The notes under the pieces are model-generated. The model was not told the origin of the DNA. It saw only the letters and a list, made by a program, of their open reading frames with translations, and made no database searches. Made by a program: the position numbers and the translations under genes. DNA of 20,418 nt from G039029935 sp039029935. Its GTDB lineage: Bacteria > Chloroflexota > Anaerolineae > Caldilineales > Caldilineaceae. Position 1 is the first letter of the stretch. Each line of letters begins with the position of its first letter. The DNA lies in NCBI GenBank assembly GCA_039029935.1, contig JBCCFC010000065.1:1-20418 (forward strand), written 5' to 3'. Shown here piece by piece: positions 1-6,726 of the stretch.

Positions 1-42
1 AGGCCGGAAACGCCGCTGCCTAGTGGACATCCCTGCCCCGGT

Positions 43-447
43 TCAGCGCAAGTGGTGCGTCAGGGCCATCTCGAGGCATTGCGCCAGAGGCGCGTTCGCT
101 GGCGGCCTGTGCGTATCGAACAGGATCGCGCGGTTGCCTTGGAAGGCAAGCGCATCGACATGGAGCGTACGGAACCGCTCAACGAGACCGGTCTGGCAGT
201 GGAAATAGACCGCGTAACCTGACAAGGGCGTCTTTACCGCATCGAGCCTCACGGTCGTGCCGACCCGGTTCCTGGTCGGTCGGTAATCAGGCTGCCCCCA
301 TTTCAGAGATTCGCTCAGGGCGCCAATTCTGGGATGTGCGTCAGCCACCTGGAAGACGAGATCGCGCACCTTCAACAGCCCCGCCCGGGTATCTTCCGGG
401 TACGCATCGAACCTGGCCGCAACCTTGGGATCCGCGAACGCGCGCAT
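43..447 (-). CDS. DUF1801 (YdhG-like) domain protein
   Basis: A 134-residue protein that matches the small DUF1801 family along its whole length. The recognisable stretches are SLKWGQPDY near residue 47, GTTVRL near 63, AVYFHCQTGLVERF near 79 and the closing ALTHH. The molecular function of the family is not settled. The ATG at 447 lies 3 nt after the TGA of the RidA-family fragment upstream on the same strand, so the two look like an operon. GC content is clearly higher than in the rest of the window, and codon use differs from the genes right of about 700. Together with the broken join near 660, this suggests that the first 660 bases come from another genome or genomic context. The family call is fairly sure, the role unknown. 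Confidence 0.75.
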   Translation of the reverse strand: MRAFADPKVAARFDAYPEDTRAGLLKVRDLVFQVADAHPRIGALSESLKWGQPDYRPTRNRVGTTVRLDAVKTPLSGYAVYFHCQTGLVERFRTLHVDALAFQGNRAILFDTHRPPANAPLAQCLEMALTHHLR

Positions 448-450
448 CGC

Positions 451-669
451 TCAGTCCGGCAGTCGCAGAATCGCTGAGATCTCGACCTTCATCGCGGGCT
501 GCACCAACCCCGAGATGATCAGCAGCGTGTTGGGCGGATAATTGCCTTGCGGAAAATGCTCGGCATAGACCGCATCGCGCGCATCAAACCAGGGCTGGCG
601 ACTGTCTTCGCCGACCAGATAGGTGGTCAGCTCGACCACGTCGGCAAAGCTGGCACCGATCCCTGGTTG
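451..669 (-). CDS. RidA (YjgF/UK114) family protein, 5'-truncated fragment
   Basis: The frame encodes the C-terminal half of a RidA-family protein, recognisable by GASFADVVELTTYLVG, then VYAEHFPQGNYPPNTLL and VEISAILRLPD at the end. RidA proteins are small trimeric enamine/imine deaminases of about 130 residues that remove reactive 2-aminoacrylate. The active-site Arg of the family sits in a position like the one here replaced by NTLL, so a non-canonical subgroup is possible. Only about 70 residues are family-like. The residues upstream in this open frame (to 792) read as an out-of-frame copy of the neighbouring SdrD-repeat gene, so the true N-terminus is missing. The end coordinate is approximate, because the join lies somewhere between 655 and 690. 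Confidence 0.6.
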   Translation of the reverse strand, partial: QPGIGASFADVVELTTYLVGEDSRQPWFDARDAVYAEHFPQGNYPPNTLLIISGLVQPAMKVEISAILRLPD

Positions 670-2110
670 TCGATGCAACGTGGACGCCATCTGGCATTGC
701 ACTGTTAGTCCCATCAACATCACTATCACCCGATTCATCTGGGGGTGATGTTTCGAGAATCGTCCATAACTGGACAGTTGCCCCCAAAACACCTGGCTCG
801 TTCAATGTACGTATACCATCACCATTCTGATCCTCAAAGACAACGCCTGTGACGGACGCAGAATCTGGAATTGGCATCAGCCCAGCATCAATCGAATCTT
901 CAACTTCACTTGGTGAGAGCGTGATAGGGTCAGTCCAGCCCGTATTCGGGTTGGGGTCGCTGTCTCGGATATCGTTGCCACTGTTGTTTTGTGGGCTAAG
1001 AACACGGCCAGTGGGCGGCAAAAATTCTACAATATAGACCCGAAGCGGGTTCAAACTGTTAAACCAGTAGTGTCCCTCATCATCTGTAATCACGGCATCC
1101 AGCAGACGATCCGGGGTCCCATTGCCATCGGCATCCAGATACAGATTGACCTGTATCCCCAAAACCCCTGGGTCGTTGCGATCCTGTACCCCATCTCCAT
1201 CCAGATCATCAAACACACGATTGCCAATCGCTGCTGGGAACGAAAGAATCAGCCCAACATCAACGGTATCAAGCTGATCGCCAGACAGTAATCTCAGTGG
1301 AGGTGTTTGCCCTGTTTCAAGGTTGACATCACTATCGATAGCGGTCAAGCTCTGTTCGCCTGTCTCATCTTGTACATTCATCTGTGTAAAAGAAAAACCA
1401 CCTGGGCGTTCTCCCTCCACAATATACCAGTTGCCAGGCGGTAAATTGCCAAACCCATAACGCCCCTCAGTGTCCGTCGTTGTTTGGTTGACTTCCTCAT
1501 CGGGGACACCATCGCCCTCATCGTCTAACCAAAGCGTTATCACAAGATTTGGGACACCGGGTTCCGCAAGTACATCTTCTTGTAGCCCATTTTGATTTTG
1601 ATCCTCAAAGACACGCCCGCCAATGCTAGCAAGCTGATAATAGCCAGCATCGGCAGATAGGTGTAGTGTATTCTCATCCAAGCTCACGGCTTCTGTGATC
1701 CCTGTTCCAGCGTGTGCATCACTATCAAGTGTATCATCACCACCCTCGTTGGCTGGGCTACCTTGATACCCAAAGGGCTGGGTAAAGCGAACACGATAGG
1801 TCGAAGGCATCAAATTGATAAACTGATACTGTCCATTGATATCGGTAAACGTGGTGTTAAGTGGTGCATTATTGGCATCAAGCAACGTTACACGGACATC
1901 GGCAATGCCCGGCTCATCCGTGTCTTGAAGGCCATTTGCATTTAGGTCTACCCAAACTCGACCCGAAATTTTGTTGTTTTCAAATTGTGTTGGTTGATCT
2001 GATTGTGTGGTTGTTGGTTGTGCAAATACGGCTTGGGGCAAAAAAAGCACCAATAAAAAAATTTGACTCATCAGCAAAATACGGATTGGGTAAGTTGTGT
2101 CCATAATCAT
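584..2110 (-). CDS. secreted SdrD B-like repeat protein, 3'-truncated
   Basis: Start chosen at the ATG at 2110, which has AAGGA 7 nt upstream; the frame stays open further upstream but without a ribosome site. A signal peptide is clear: a hydrophobic stretch ILLMSQIFLLVLFLP followed by AVFA-Q. The mature protein consists of SdrD B-like (prealbumin-type, calcium-binding) repeats of about 110-130 residues. Each opens with a motif like GRVFxDxNxNGxQDxxEPG and contains TDxxGxYxF. Three repeats are complete and a fourth begins at VTGVVFEDQNGDG and is cut off. Such repeats normally form rigid stalks in surface or matrix proteins, so a cell-surface or extracellular role is inferred. Family-like sequence ends near 660, and the last 25 or so residues to the stop at 584 are out-of-frame RidA sequence. 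Any sorting signal or membrane anchor is therefore lost. Confidence 0.8.
   Translation of the reverse strand: MIMDTTYPIRILLMSQIFLLVLFLPQAVFAQPTTTQSDQPTQFENNKISGRVWVDLNANGLQDTDEPGIADVRVTLLDANNAPLNTTFTDINGQYQFINLMPSTYRVRFTQPFGYQGSPANEGGDDTLDSDAHAGTGITEAVSLDENTLHLSADAGYYQLASIGGRVFEDQNQNGLQEDVLAEPGVPNLVITLWLDDEGDGVPDEEVNQTTTDTEGRYGFGNLPPGNWYIVEGERPGGFSFTQMNVQDETGEQSLTAIDSDVNLETGQTPPLRLLSGDQLDTVDVGLILSFPAAIGNRVFDDLDGDGVQDRNDPGVLGIQVNLYLDADGNGTPDRLLDAVITDDEGHYWFNSLNPLRVYIVEFLPPTGRVLSPQNNSGNDIRDSDPNPNTGWTDPITLSPSEVEDSIDAGLMPIPDSASVTGVVFEDQNGDGIRTLNEPGVLGATVQLWTILETSPPDESGDSDVDGTNSAMPDGVHVASTTRDRCQLCRRGRADHLSGRRRQSPALV
640..692. other. abrupt junction between two unrelated sequence contexts
   Basis: On the minus strand the SdrD-repeat frame reads sensibly to about VASTTRD (to 659) and then turns to non-family residues. 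The RidA frame becomes sensible from GASFADVV (from about 657). Two gene bodies on the same strand are thus joined out of frame within some 30 bases. The GC level also rises left of this point. A chimeric assembly, or a deletion or insertion break, explains both. Confidence 0.7.
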
Positions 2111-2241
2111 ACATCCGTCCTTTGCTTCAAAAAAGAGAGCGATTATTTGGAGATGACCCATCTATTGCCATCTATAGAGTGGTGACGCCTTTACCTACGC
2201 TTGGGATACGGCAGAATATCTATTCACTAAATCTTAGGACA

Positions 2242-2269
2242 GTAGGGGCTTGATATATTAAGCCCCTAC
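2242..2269. repeat. perfect GTAGGGGC hairpin
   Basis: A perfect 10-bp inverted repeat (GTAGGGGCTT / AAGCCCCTAC) around an 8-nt loop, between the rraA-like stop and the SdrD-repeat gene. No T-run follows on the minus strand, so it is not a typical intrinsic terminator. GTAGGGGC/GCCCCTAC palindromes recur in intergenic DNA of cyanobacteria and Chloroflexota. The rest of 2111-2304 shows nothing else recognisable. Confidence 0.6.
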
Positions 2270-2304
2270 GATCTTTCTGGTGTGCTTACCCGACTACATG
2301 AATT

Positions 2305-3045
2305 CTACTCATCATCCTGCTCTTGACGCCAAACCTGATATGCAGCCATTGTCGCCTCATCCGGTGGATAGACACCAAGGATGCTCTCGCCTTGGGCCAC
2401 CCTTTGCTGAAAGAATATCTCCTGTAGTTCCTGTTCGTATGTATCGTGCGCTACTTCCTCGGCCACATGAGCGGGAATCGCAACCACGCCTTCGCCATCA
2501 CCGACCATGACATCACCTGGTAGTACTGCAACACCTGCGCAGCCAATGGGTACGTTCATCTCAATCGGATGATGGACCACAAATGATGTTGTGGCGTGGG
2601 GGGCGCGGATGTAGCTGGCTAGCTCTAGCTCTTTGAACCCAGGTGTGTCGCGCAATGCACCGTCTGTGACAAACCCCGCCGCACCGCGCACCATAATACG
2701 CGTTCCTAAAATGTGCCCAAAAGAGGCTGCACGCACATCGCCCCGTGCATCAACCACGACAACATCATCCGGTTGCACAGCTTCCACTGCAAGCCGCTGG
2801 ACATTGACGGTGTTATCATAGAGTGTATCCACCAAGTCTTCCCGCGTCGGGATAAAGCGCAATGTCAACGCATATCCCACCATGCGCAGGTCTGGCCGCA
2901 GCGGATAAATTCCTGTCAGAAAGGTGTTGTGAAAGCCCCGTTTGAGCAGTTGTGATGTCAGTGTGGCCGTTGACACCTTACGGAGCTTATTCATGGCGCT
3001 GGGTGTCAGCGTGATAGAGCGTGTTGATTGTTCGTTTGTTGTCAT
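2305..3045 (-). CDS. RraA-like protein (demethylmenaquinone methyltransferase / HMG aldolase fold)
   Basis: 246 residues from the ATG at 3045; the longer frame would need a TTG at 3075 inside repeat DNA. The RraA-like fold is clear: DDVVVVDARGD near 93-103, GHILGTR near 110-116, then GAAGFVTDGALRD near 121-133. The last stretch carries the Arg132-Asp133 pair used by aldolase members of this family. GDVMVGDGEGVVAIP follows near 177-191. Members include 4-hydroxy-4-methyl-2-oxoglutarate/4-carboxy-4-hydroxy-2-oxoadipate aldolases and RNase E inhibitors. With no sign of RNase E context and a TRAP carboxylate transporter directly upstream, an oxo-acid aldolase or decarboxylase role is the better guess. 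The ribosome site is weak (AAGAG). A 106-bp spacer holding an imperfect hairpin separates it from dctM. Confidence 0.75.
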   Translation of the reverse strand: MTTNEQSTRSITLTPSAMNKLRKVSTATLTSQLLKRGFHNTFLTGIYPLRPDLRMVGYALTLRFIPTREDLVDTLYDNTVNVQRLAVEAVQPDDVVVVDARGDVRAASFGHILGTRIMVRGAAGFVTDGALRDTPGFKELELASYIRAPHATTSFVVHHPIEMNVPIGCAGVAVLPGDVMVGDGEGVVAIPAHVAEEVAHDTYEQELQEIFFQQRVAQGESILGVYPPDEATMAAYQVWRQEQDDE

Positions 3046-3089
3046 GGTTAAACTCTTTTCTTGTTTGAAGCCCAATTGAAAACGGTCAA

Positions 3090-3150
3090 TGGAAAATTGA
3101 AAGAACTGAAAACGAAATCGTTTCTCACTTTCAATTCCTTCAATTTTCAG
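3090..3150. repeat. degenerate heptad hairpin between dctM and rraA-like gene
   Basis: Units resembling ATTGAAA on the left arm (3090-3112) are matched by TTTCAAT-like units on the right arm (3128-3150), giving an imperfect stem of about 23 bp around a 15-nt loop. It fills most of the spacer after the dctM stop. It belongs with the other heptad/octad hairpins in this window. Confidence 0.6.
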
Positions 3151-3151
3151 C

Positions 3152-4483
3152 CTATCCCGACAGGCTCACCAACCACTGTACAGTCTGTGGGAATATAATC
3201 ACAATCGCAAGTGCGATTCCCTGTAGCACCATAAAGGGTAAGGCCCCTTTGTGGATATCCGCCGTCTTCACTTCTTCGGGCGCAACGCTCTGAAGATAGA
3301 AGAGCGAGAACCCAACGGGTGGCGAGATAAAGGCCATATTGAGATTGATCGCCATCATCACGCCAAACCACACTAAGTCTACACCCAATTCAATCGCGGC
3401 CGGTACAAAGAGGGGCATGGCGATAAAGCTGATCTCGATAAATTCCAAGTTGATGCCCAACAGAAAGATAGCAATGTTGGCAACGATGACAAAGCCCCAG
3501 AATCCACCCGGCAGACCTGTCAGCAAACTCTTCACATAGACCTGACCACCTAAGCCGTCAAAGACCAAGCCAAAGAAGGTTGAACAGAAGAGAATCATGA
3601 TGACCAAGGCCGTGATGTTGGTGGTTGACTGTGCTGCTTCTCGGAGCAATTTCCATCGCATATTACCATTAAAGACGGTCAGGATACATGCACCAATCGC
3701 ACCCACTGCCCCCGCCTCGGTTGGTGTTGCAATGCCAAAGAAGATGCTACCCAATACAGCAAAGATGAGGAAGAGTGGTGGCACAACGGCAACCATTGTC
3801 CGGCGGAGTAAGGCGGCACCTTGTAAAGTACGGGCCTCTGGTGGCAACGCAGGTGCGTCTTCGGGGCGAATCCATGCGATAAACAGGACATAGAGTGCAT
3901 AGAGTCCCGAAAGAATTAGCCCAGGGATTAATGCGCCCAAGAAAAGATCACCCACACTAACACCGAGCTGGTCACTCAAGACAACCAGAACGAGACTCGG
4001 CGGCAGTAGCTGTGCCATCGTCCCCGATGCCGTGATAATACCTGTCGCGAGTTGGTGGTTATAGCCATATCGGACCATCACGGGCAATGAAATCAAGCCC
4101 ATCACAATGACCGTTGCCGCAACCACACCTGTGGCTGCCGCCAACAATGTCCCCACAAATACAACGGCAAGGGCCAGTCCACCACGCATTGGCCCCATCA
4201 AAATACCAACGGTTTCTAGCAGGCGTTCGGCCAGCCCCGATTTTTCGAAGATGGCCCCCATGAAGACAAAGAAGATGATGGCGAGTAGGGTAAAGTCTGA
4301 CATTGTGCCAAACCAACGATTGGGGAGCAAACGTAGTAGTCTCAAGTCAATCCCGCCGATGATGACACCAATAACACAGAAGACGATGGCTGTGCCAGCA
4401 AAGGAAAACCCAACCGGATATCCATATAAAATAAGAACAAAAAATAGCACAAACATGGCAAGTGCTAACCACTCAAAGCCCAT
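3152..4483 (-). CDS. dctM: TRAP transporter large permease subunit (DctM-like)
   Basis: 443 residues from the ATG at 4483, which has GGAG 8 nt upstream. This is the main membrane subunit of a tripartite ATP-independent periplasmic transporter, which moves organic acids with sodium. About a dozen strongly hydrophobic segments span the length. DctM-type landmarks include LAIIFFVFMGAIFEKSGLAERL, the glycine-rich GPMRGGLALAVVFVGTLLAAATGVV, ATPTEAGAVGAIGA in the middle and MAINLNMAFISPPVGFSLFYL near the end. The length is normal for the family. It lies 68 bp downstream of the small subunit gene, in one transcription unit. The small subunit suggests the mannitol/chloroaromatic type of TRAP transporter. 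The substrate cannot be read from sequence, and no DctP binding protein is encoded in the window. Confidence 0.93.
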   Translation of the reverse strand: MGFEWLALAMFVLFFVLILYGYPVGFSFAGTAIVFCVIGVIIGGIDLRLLRLLPNRWFGTMSDFTLLAIIFFVFMGAIFEKSGLAERLLETVGILMGPMRGGLALAVVFVGTLLAAATGVVAATVIVMGLISLPVMVRYGYNHQLATGIITASGTMAQLLPPSLVLVVLSDQLGVSVGDLFLGALIPGLILSGLYALYVLFIAWIRPEDAPALPPEARTLQGAALLRRTMVAVVPPLFLIFAVLGSIFFGIATPTEAGAVGAIGACILTVFNGNMRWKLLREAAQSTTNITALVIMILFCSTFFGLVFDGLGGQVYVKSLLTGLPGGFWGFVIVANIAIFLLGINLEFIEISFIAMPLFVPAAIELGVDLVWFGVMMAINLNMAFISPPVGFSLFYLQSVAPEEVKTADIHKGALPFMVLQGIALAIVIIFPQTVQWLVSLSG

Positions 4484-4551
4484 AAGAGTAACTCCAGACG
4501 TAAAATATTGATTTGATGAAAAATGATTGAACGCTCTCAAACGAGCTTTGG

Positions 4552-5148
4552 TTATTCGATTCTCAGTGGCGCATCCGACTCAACCTGTTCAAAGCCTAGC
4601 TGATCTTCCTCATCACGCAGAATAGCGAGGAGCTTAATTAGCTCGGCAAATGTCTGAAATAGCAACACGGTAAAGGCCACAATCATCATGGTTTTGATCG
4701 GCGCACGTGGCAGACCACCCGCATCAGGTGACATTTCCCACGCACCCCATGTCCCATTGGCCTGTAAGCCCCAAGAGGTTAAAATGGGATTATAGGTGAC
4801 ATAGATACCCAGTAGACAGAAAGGGACCAAGAAGAGTAGATGTCCCCAGAAGTCCAGACGAGCTTTGCGTTTTTTAGGCCAGTCGGCGTAGATAAAGTCC
4901 ACACGAACATTCCCGCCATTCTTTAATAGATAGGCAAAGCCAAAAAAGAAGACCAGTGAGTACATATACCACTGCATCTCAATAAACACATTGGATGATA
5001 GCTGGACACCGATAAAACGACCTAGATAGCGAGCAGCGACATTGTAAAAGCCAATGGCAACCGTGCCGATGACAATCATTGTCGAGAGCCACCCAAGTCG
5101 CTCAGAGATGTTATCCATCATCCGTACAAATGGTGCAAGTGCGCGCAT
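4552..5148 (-). CDS. dctQ: TRAP transporter small permease subunit (DctQ-like)
   Basis: 198 residues from the ATG at 5148, which has GGGAG about 10 nt upstream. The longer open frame to 5220 would start upstream of the predicted promoter and is rejected. Four hydrophobic segments (about 22-40, 58-76, 102-122 and 155-175) match the four-helix small subunit. EMQWYMYSLVFFFGFAYLL followed by KNGGNVRVDFIY is the signature region of the DctQ family, in the form typical of the mannitol/chloroaromatic branch. The charged C-terminus is cytoplasmic-like. It is the first gene of the minus-strand unit dctQ-dctM-rraA-like and has its own promoter and operator-like palindrome. The divergent neighbour is mec. 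Confidence 0.9.
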   Translation of the reverse strand: MRALAPFVRMMDNISERLGWLSTMIVIGTVAIGFYNVAARYLGRFIGVQLSSNVFIEMQWYMYSLVFFFGFAYLLKNGGNVRVDFIYADWPKKRKARLDFWGHLLFLVPFCLLGIYVTYNPILTSWGLQANGTWGAWEMSPDAGGLPRAPIKTMMIVAFTVLLFQTFAELIKLLAILRDEEDQLGFEQVESDAPLRIE

Positions 5149-5178
5149 ACGTGCGATTCTCCCAATATGGTAATTTTT

Positions 5179-5207
5179 AGTACAGTCTTTGGTTGAACAT
5201 TGTTCAA
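5179..5207 (-). promoter_or_regulatory. dctQ promoter with palindromic operator over the -35
   Basis: On the minus strand TTGAAC (5207-5202) and TGTACT (5184-5179) are 17 bp apart, giving a plausible sigma-70 promoter with a start near 5172 and a 24-nt leader. The -35 is one arm of a perfect palindrome, TTGAAC-ATT-GTTCAA (5193-5207), which suggests a repressor site. The regulator is unknown. Confidence 0.5.
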
Positions 5208-5328
5208 TGAATTGCAGCAATCATAACAGACTTCAGCTAAATTACAAAGATGATTAGCCGATCAGCAGCATATGTCATTGTGTCCTATGTCACAAGCCTG
5301 ACCAGTGCAGTTTCTTGTTGGCAATAAG

Positions 5329-5346
5329 ATTCACCATCTTGTGAAT
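5329..5346. promoter_or_regulatory. operator-like palindrome ATTCAC-N6-GTGAAT
   Basis: A perfect 6-bp inverted repeat with a 6-nt spacer in the divergent dctQ/mec region, about 120 bp upstream of the dctQ promoter. The spacing would suit a dimeric regulator binding on one face of the DNA. This is inference from symmetry alone. Confidence 0.3.
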
Positions 5347-5374
5347 GTCTATGGTAAAATTTTGTTTTCTGCAT

Positions 5375-5487
5375 ATACATGACTCCACTGAAAAAAGTCC
5401 GACTTCTGTAGAATTTGTTATTCGCTACCACTGGTAAGAAGTCGGACTTTTGTATCGGTTTGACCTTTTTTCAGCAGAGTCATACAT
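5375..5487. repeat. nested inverted-repeat element upstream of mec
   Basis: Two inverted repeats sit one inside the other. The inner arms, 5393-5407 and 5437-5451, are a perfect 15 bp (AAAAGTCCGACTTCT and its complement) around a 29-nt loop. The outer arms, 5375-5397 and 5465-5487, match at 19 of 23 positions. The outer right arm overlaps the predicted mec promoter spacer and -10. It is too short to code for anything. It could be a miniature palindromic element or a switchable regulatory structure. Confidence 0.65.
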
Positions 5488-5488
5488 T
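5460..5488 (+). promoter_or_regulatory. predicted mec promoter
   Basis: TTGACC (5460-5465), a 17-bp spacer and TACATT (5483-5488) form a reasonable sigma-70 promoter. It would give a leader of about 54 nt before the mec ATG at 5549. It overlaps the right arm of the nested inverted repeat. Confidence 0.45.
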
Positions 5489-5548
5489 GTCTACAGAGCA
5501 ATTTGTGAGTTGTTCTGTTTTAGAGCGAGGACAAGAACCATAAACACA

Positions 5549-6184
5549 ATGAACCAAGAGTCTATTTTACCAGTGAAACTGCCACAGCAGGCGTATGATG
5601 ATATTGTCGCCCATGCACGTGAAGGGAAGCCAGAGGAAATCTGTGGTATTTTGCGTGGGGGCGAGCTAGAGGCATACGAAGCAATTCGTGGCGTTAATGT
5701 TGCCGAAGAGCGTATTGAAAACTACACGGTTGACCCAAAAACGCTGTTGATGCAATTTAAATTTGAAGAGGCGGGTGAAGAGATGATGGGCATCTATCAC
5801 TCGCATCCTGTCTCTGTCGCCTACCCATCAGCAACAGATGCGTGGAATGCACACTATCCCGATAGCATCTACTTTATCTGCTCACTAGAGTTTGACGACG
5901 CCCCCGTCATCCGTGCCTTTCGCATGACCCCTCATTGGATCGACTTTGATCTTGCCAAACTGCAAAGTACGCTTTCGTTTTATGAAACCCGCCCAGGGTT
6001 ATTCGCTTATTACCAGCCTGCTCCAGAAGAGACTGAACCTGCTCATGACGCCCTTGTCGATATTGTAACCCAAGTTCCAGCACCTTTTTACGTAGTTTAT
6101 TATACTCCCGATTCGGATGGGGATGATTCATCTGCGGATGCGCAGATTGTTTCAATTGTTGAGCATCCGTTAGAATTATACTAG
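5549..6184 (+). CDS. mec: Mec-type JAMM metalloprotease (CysO-cysteine peptidase) with C-terminal extension
   Basis: 211 residues. The start at 5549 is the only ATG before the conserved domain; the GAGG at 5527-5530 is too far upstream to be an ideal ribosome site. The JAMM zinc site is complete: Glu30 in EEICGIL, His84 and His86 in HSHP, then Ser94 and Asp97 with the exact H-x-H-x7-S-x2-D spacing. In mycobacteria Mec releases cysteine from the CysO-cysteine adduct. Relatives in other pathways trim extra residues after the carrier's Gly-Gly. Position upstream of cysO, an E1 and cysM on the same strand supports the same pathway here. The JAMM domain ends near residue 140, and about 70 further residues of no recognisable family follow, ending in an acidic stretch and VEHPLELY. 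The mycobacterial enzyme is about 146 residues. Confidence 0.88.
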   Translation: MNQESILPVKLPQQAYDDIVAHAREGKPEEICGILRGGELEAYEAIRGVNVAEERIENYTVDPKTLLMQFKFEEAGEEMMGIYHSHPVSVAYPSATDAWNAHYPDSIYFICSLEFDDAPVIRAFRMTPHWIDFDLAKLQSTLSFYETRPGLFAYYQPAPEETEPAHDALVDIVTQVPAPFYVVYYTPDSDGDDSSADAQIVSIVEHPLELY

Positions 6185-6199
6185 AATCTTAAAATTTGC

Positions 6200-6228
6200 T
6201 TGACAAACTTCCTCTATGCTTCTATACT
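6200..6228 (+). promoter_or_regulatory. near-consensus sigma-70 promoter after mec
   Basis: TTGACA (6200-6205), exactly 17 bp, then TATACT (6223-6228): 11 of 12 consensus bases, starting 15 bp after the mec stop. A start near 6235 is expected. No open reading frame follows for almost 500 bp, so it should drive the cysO leader or a separate RNA. Confidence 0.65.
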
Positions 6229-6371
6229 TATTTATAGATAGTTTTTTCTTAAAAATATTTTTGTTTTTTGATCCAAGTATCGTTACAAACAGATTTCGAG
6301 ATTAACAGTAATCAAATGAAATTGAATTTGTCTTGTTTAACAGCTATACAGCTCACTTGCGCATGTCTTTA

Positions 6372-6406
6372 GCGGGTTTCGTCAGCACGGCTGCTGACCA
6401 ACCCGC
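6372..6406. other. GC-rich two-part hairpin
   Basis: GCGGGTT pairs with AACCCGC and, inside it, GTCAGCA pairs with TGCTGAC around a CGGC loop. A TC/C internal loop separates the two 7-bp stems. It is GC-rich within very AT-rich DNA. Only a short T-run follows (ATTTTG), so it is more likely a structural element than a terminator. Confidence 0.6.
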
Positions 6407-6447
6407 GTATTTTGATATGCAATGAGTTGTCATGGTCTGTGGGATGG

Positions 6448-6486
6448 TTTGTTTAGCATCAGTGAAACCTTCTTTTGCTAAACAAA
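6448..6486. other. 11-bp perfect hairpin
   Basis: TTTGTTTAGCA and TGCTAAACAAA form a perfect inverted repeat around a 17-nt loop, with an A-run after it. It would form a stable stem in either the leader RNA or DNA. On the minus strand it precedes no gene for which it could be a terminator. Confidence 0.55.
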
Positions 6487-6609
6487 AAATATAGACCAAA
6501 ACAAGACAAAGTAAAACAAACGATTGGGTATTATCAAAAGATAAATCTTATCGATATATAGATCGTATAAATCTATGATTGGTTAAGTACCACCGTGTTT
6601 ACAATAGAT

Positions 6610-6626
6610 TTGTATACTATATACAA
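6610..6626. promoter_or_regulatory. operator-like palindrome TTGTATA-CTA-TATACAA
   Basis: A perfect 7-3-7 palindrome 23 bp before the terminator stem. It overlaps possible -10 sequences (TATACT, TATACA) of a weak proximal promoter. It could bind a dimeric repressor of the cysO unit, but the regulator is unknown. Confidence 0.35.
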
Positions 6627-6648
6627 TTAATTTTATTTTTGTCTATTA

Positions 6649-6686
6649 AAGCCAAGTTCATTGCTTAATGAACTTGGCTTTTTTTT
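6649..6686 (+). terminator. strong intrinsic terminator before cysO
   Basis: A perfect 14-bp stem (AAGCCAAGTTCATT with its complement) around a GCTT loop, running into eight T residues (6679-6686). It is an ideal Rho-independent terminator on the plus strand. It lies only 40 bp before the cysO ATG with no convincing promoter in between, so it must be read through for cysO expression, as in attenuation. Confidence 0.85.
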
Positions 6687-6726
6687 ATTGGAAAAATGTA
6701 ACTATACCAAAAAGGAAACATATACA

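Larger units (their letters stand above)
6235..6686 (+). ncRNA. candidate structured leader / small RNA upstream of cysO
   Basis: This stretch has no credible coding frame but holds a promoter at its left edge, two strong hairpins (6372-6406 and 6448-6486), a palindrome (6610-6626) and a strong terminator (6649-6686). Two readings fit: an attenuated 5' leader that sets expression of the cysteine genes, or an independent RNA of about 450 nt. It is very AT-rich except around the GC-rich hairpin. I do not recognise a known riboswitch. A second weak promoter (TTTACA at 6598, TATACA at 6620) could start cysO transcription closer in. Both ends are predicted. Confidence 0.4.

Noticed and set aside
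584..792. A genuine SdrD-RidA fusion protein
   Set aside because: The two family-like parts are in different frames, so no single protein contains both.
4107..4511. Plus-strand 134-residue open frame inside dctM
   Set aside because: Antisense shadow of the membrane protein gene; low-complexity product without homology features.
6372..6406. Intrinsic terminator of mec
   Set aside because: The stem is strong but lies almost 190 bp after mec, beyond a new promoter, and lacks a T-run.
6583..6597. T-box-like GGTGGTAC sequence upstream of cysO
   Set aside because: It reads on the minus strand, away from cysO, and lacks the rest of the T-box consensus.
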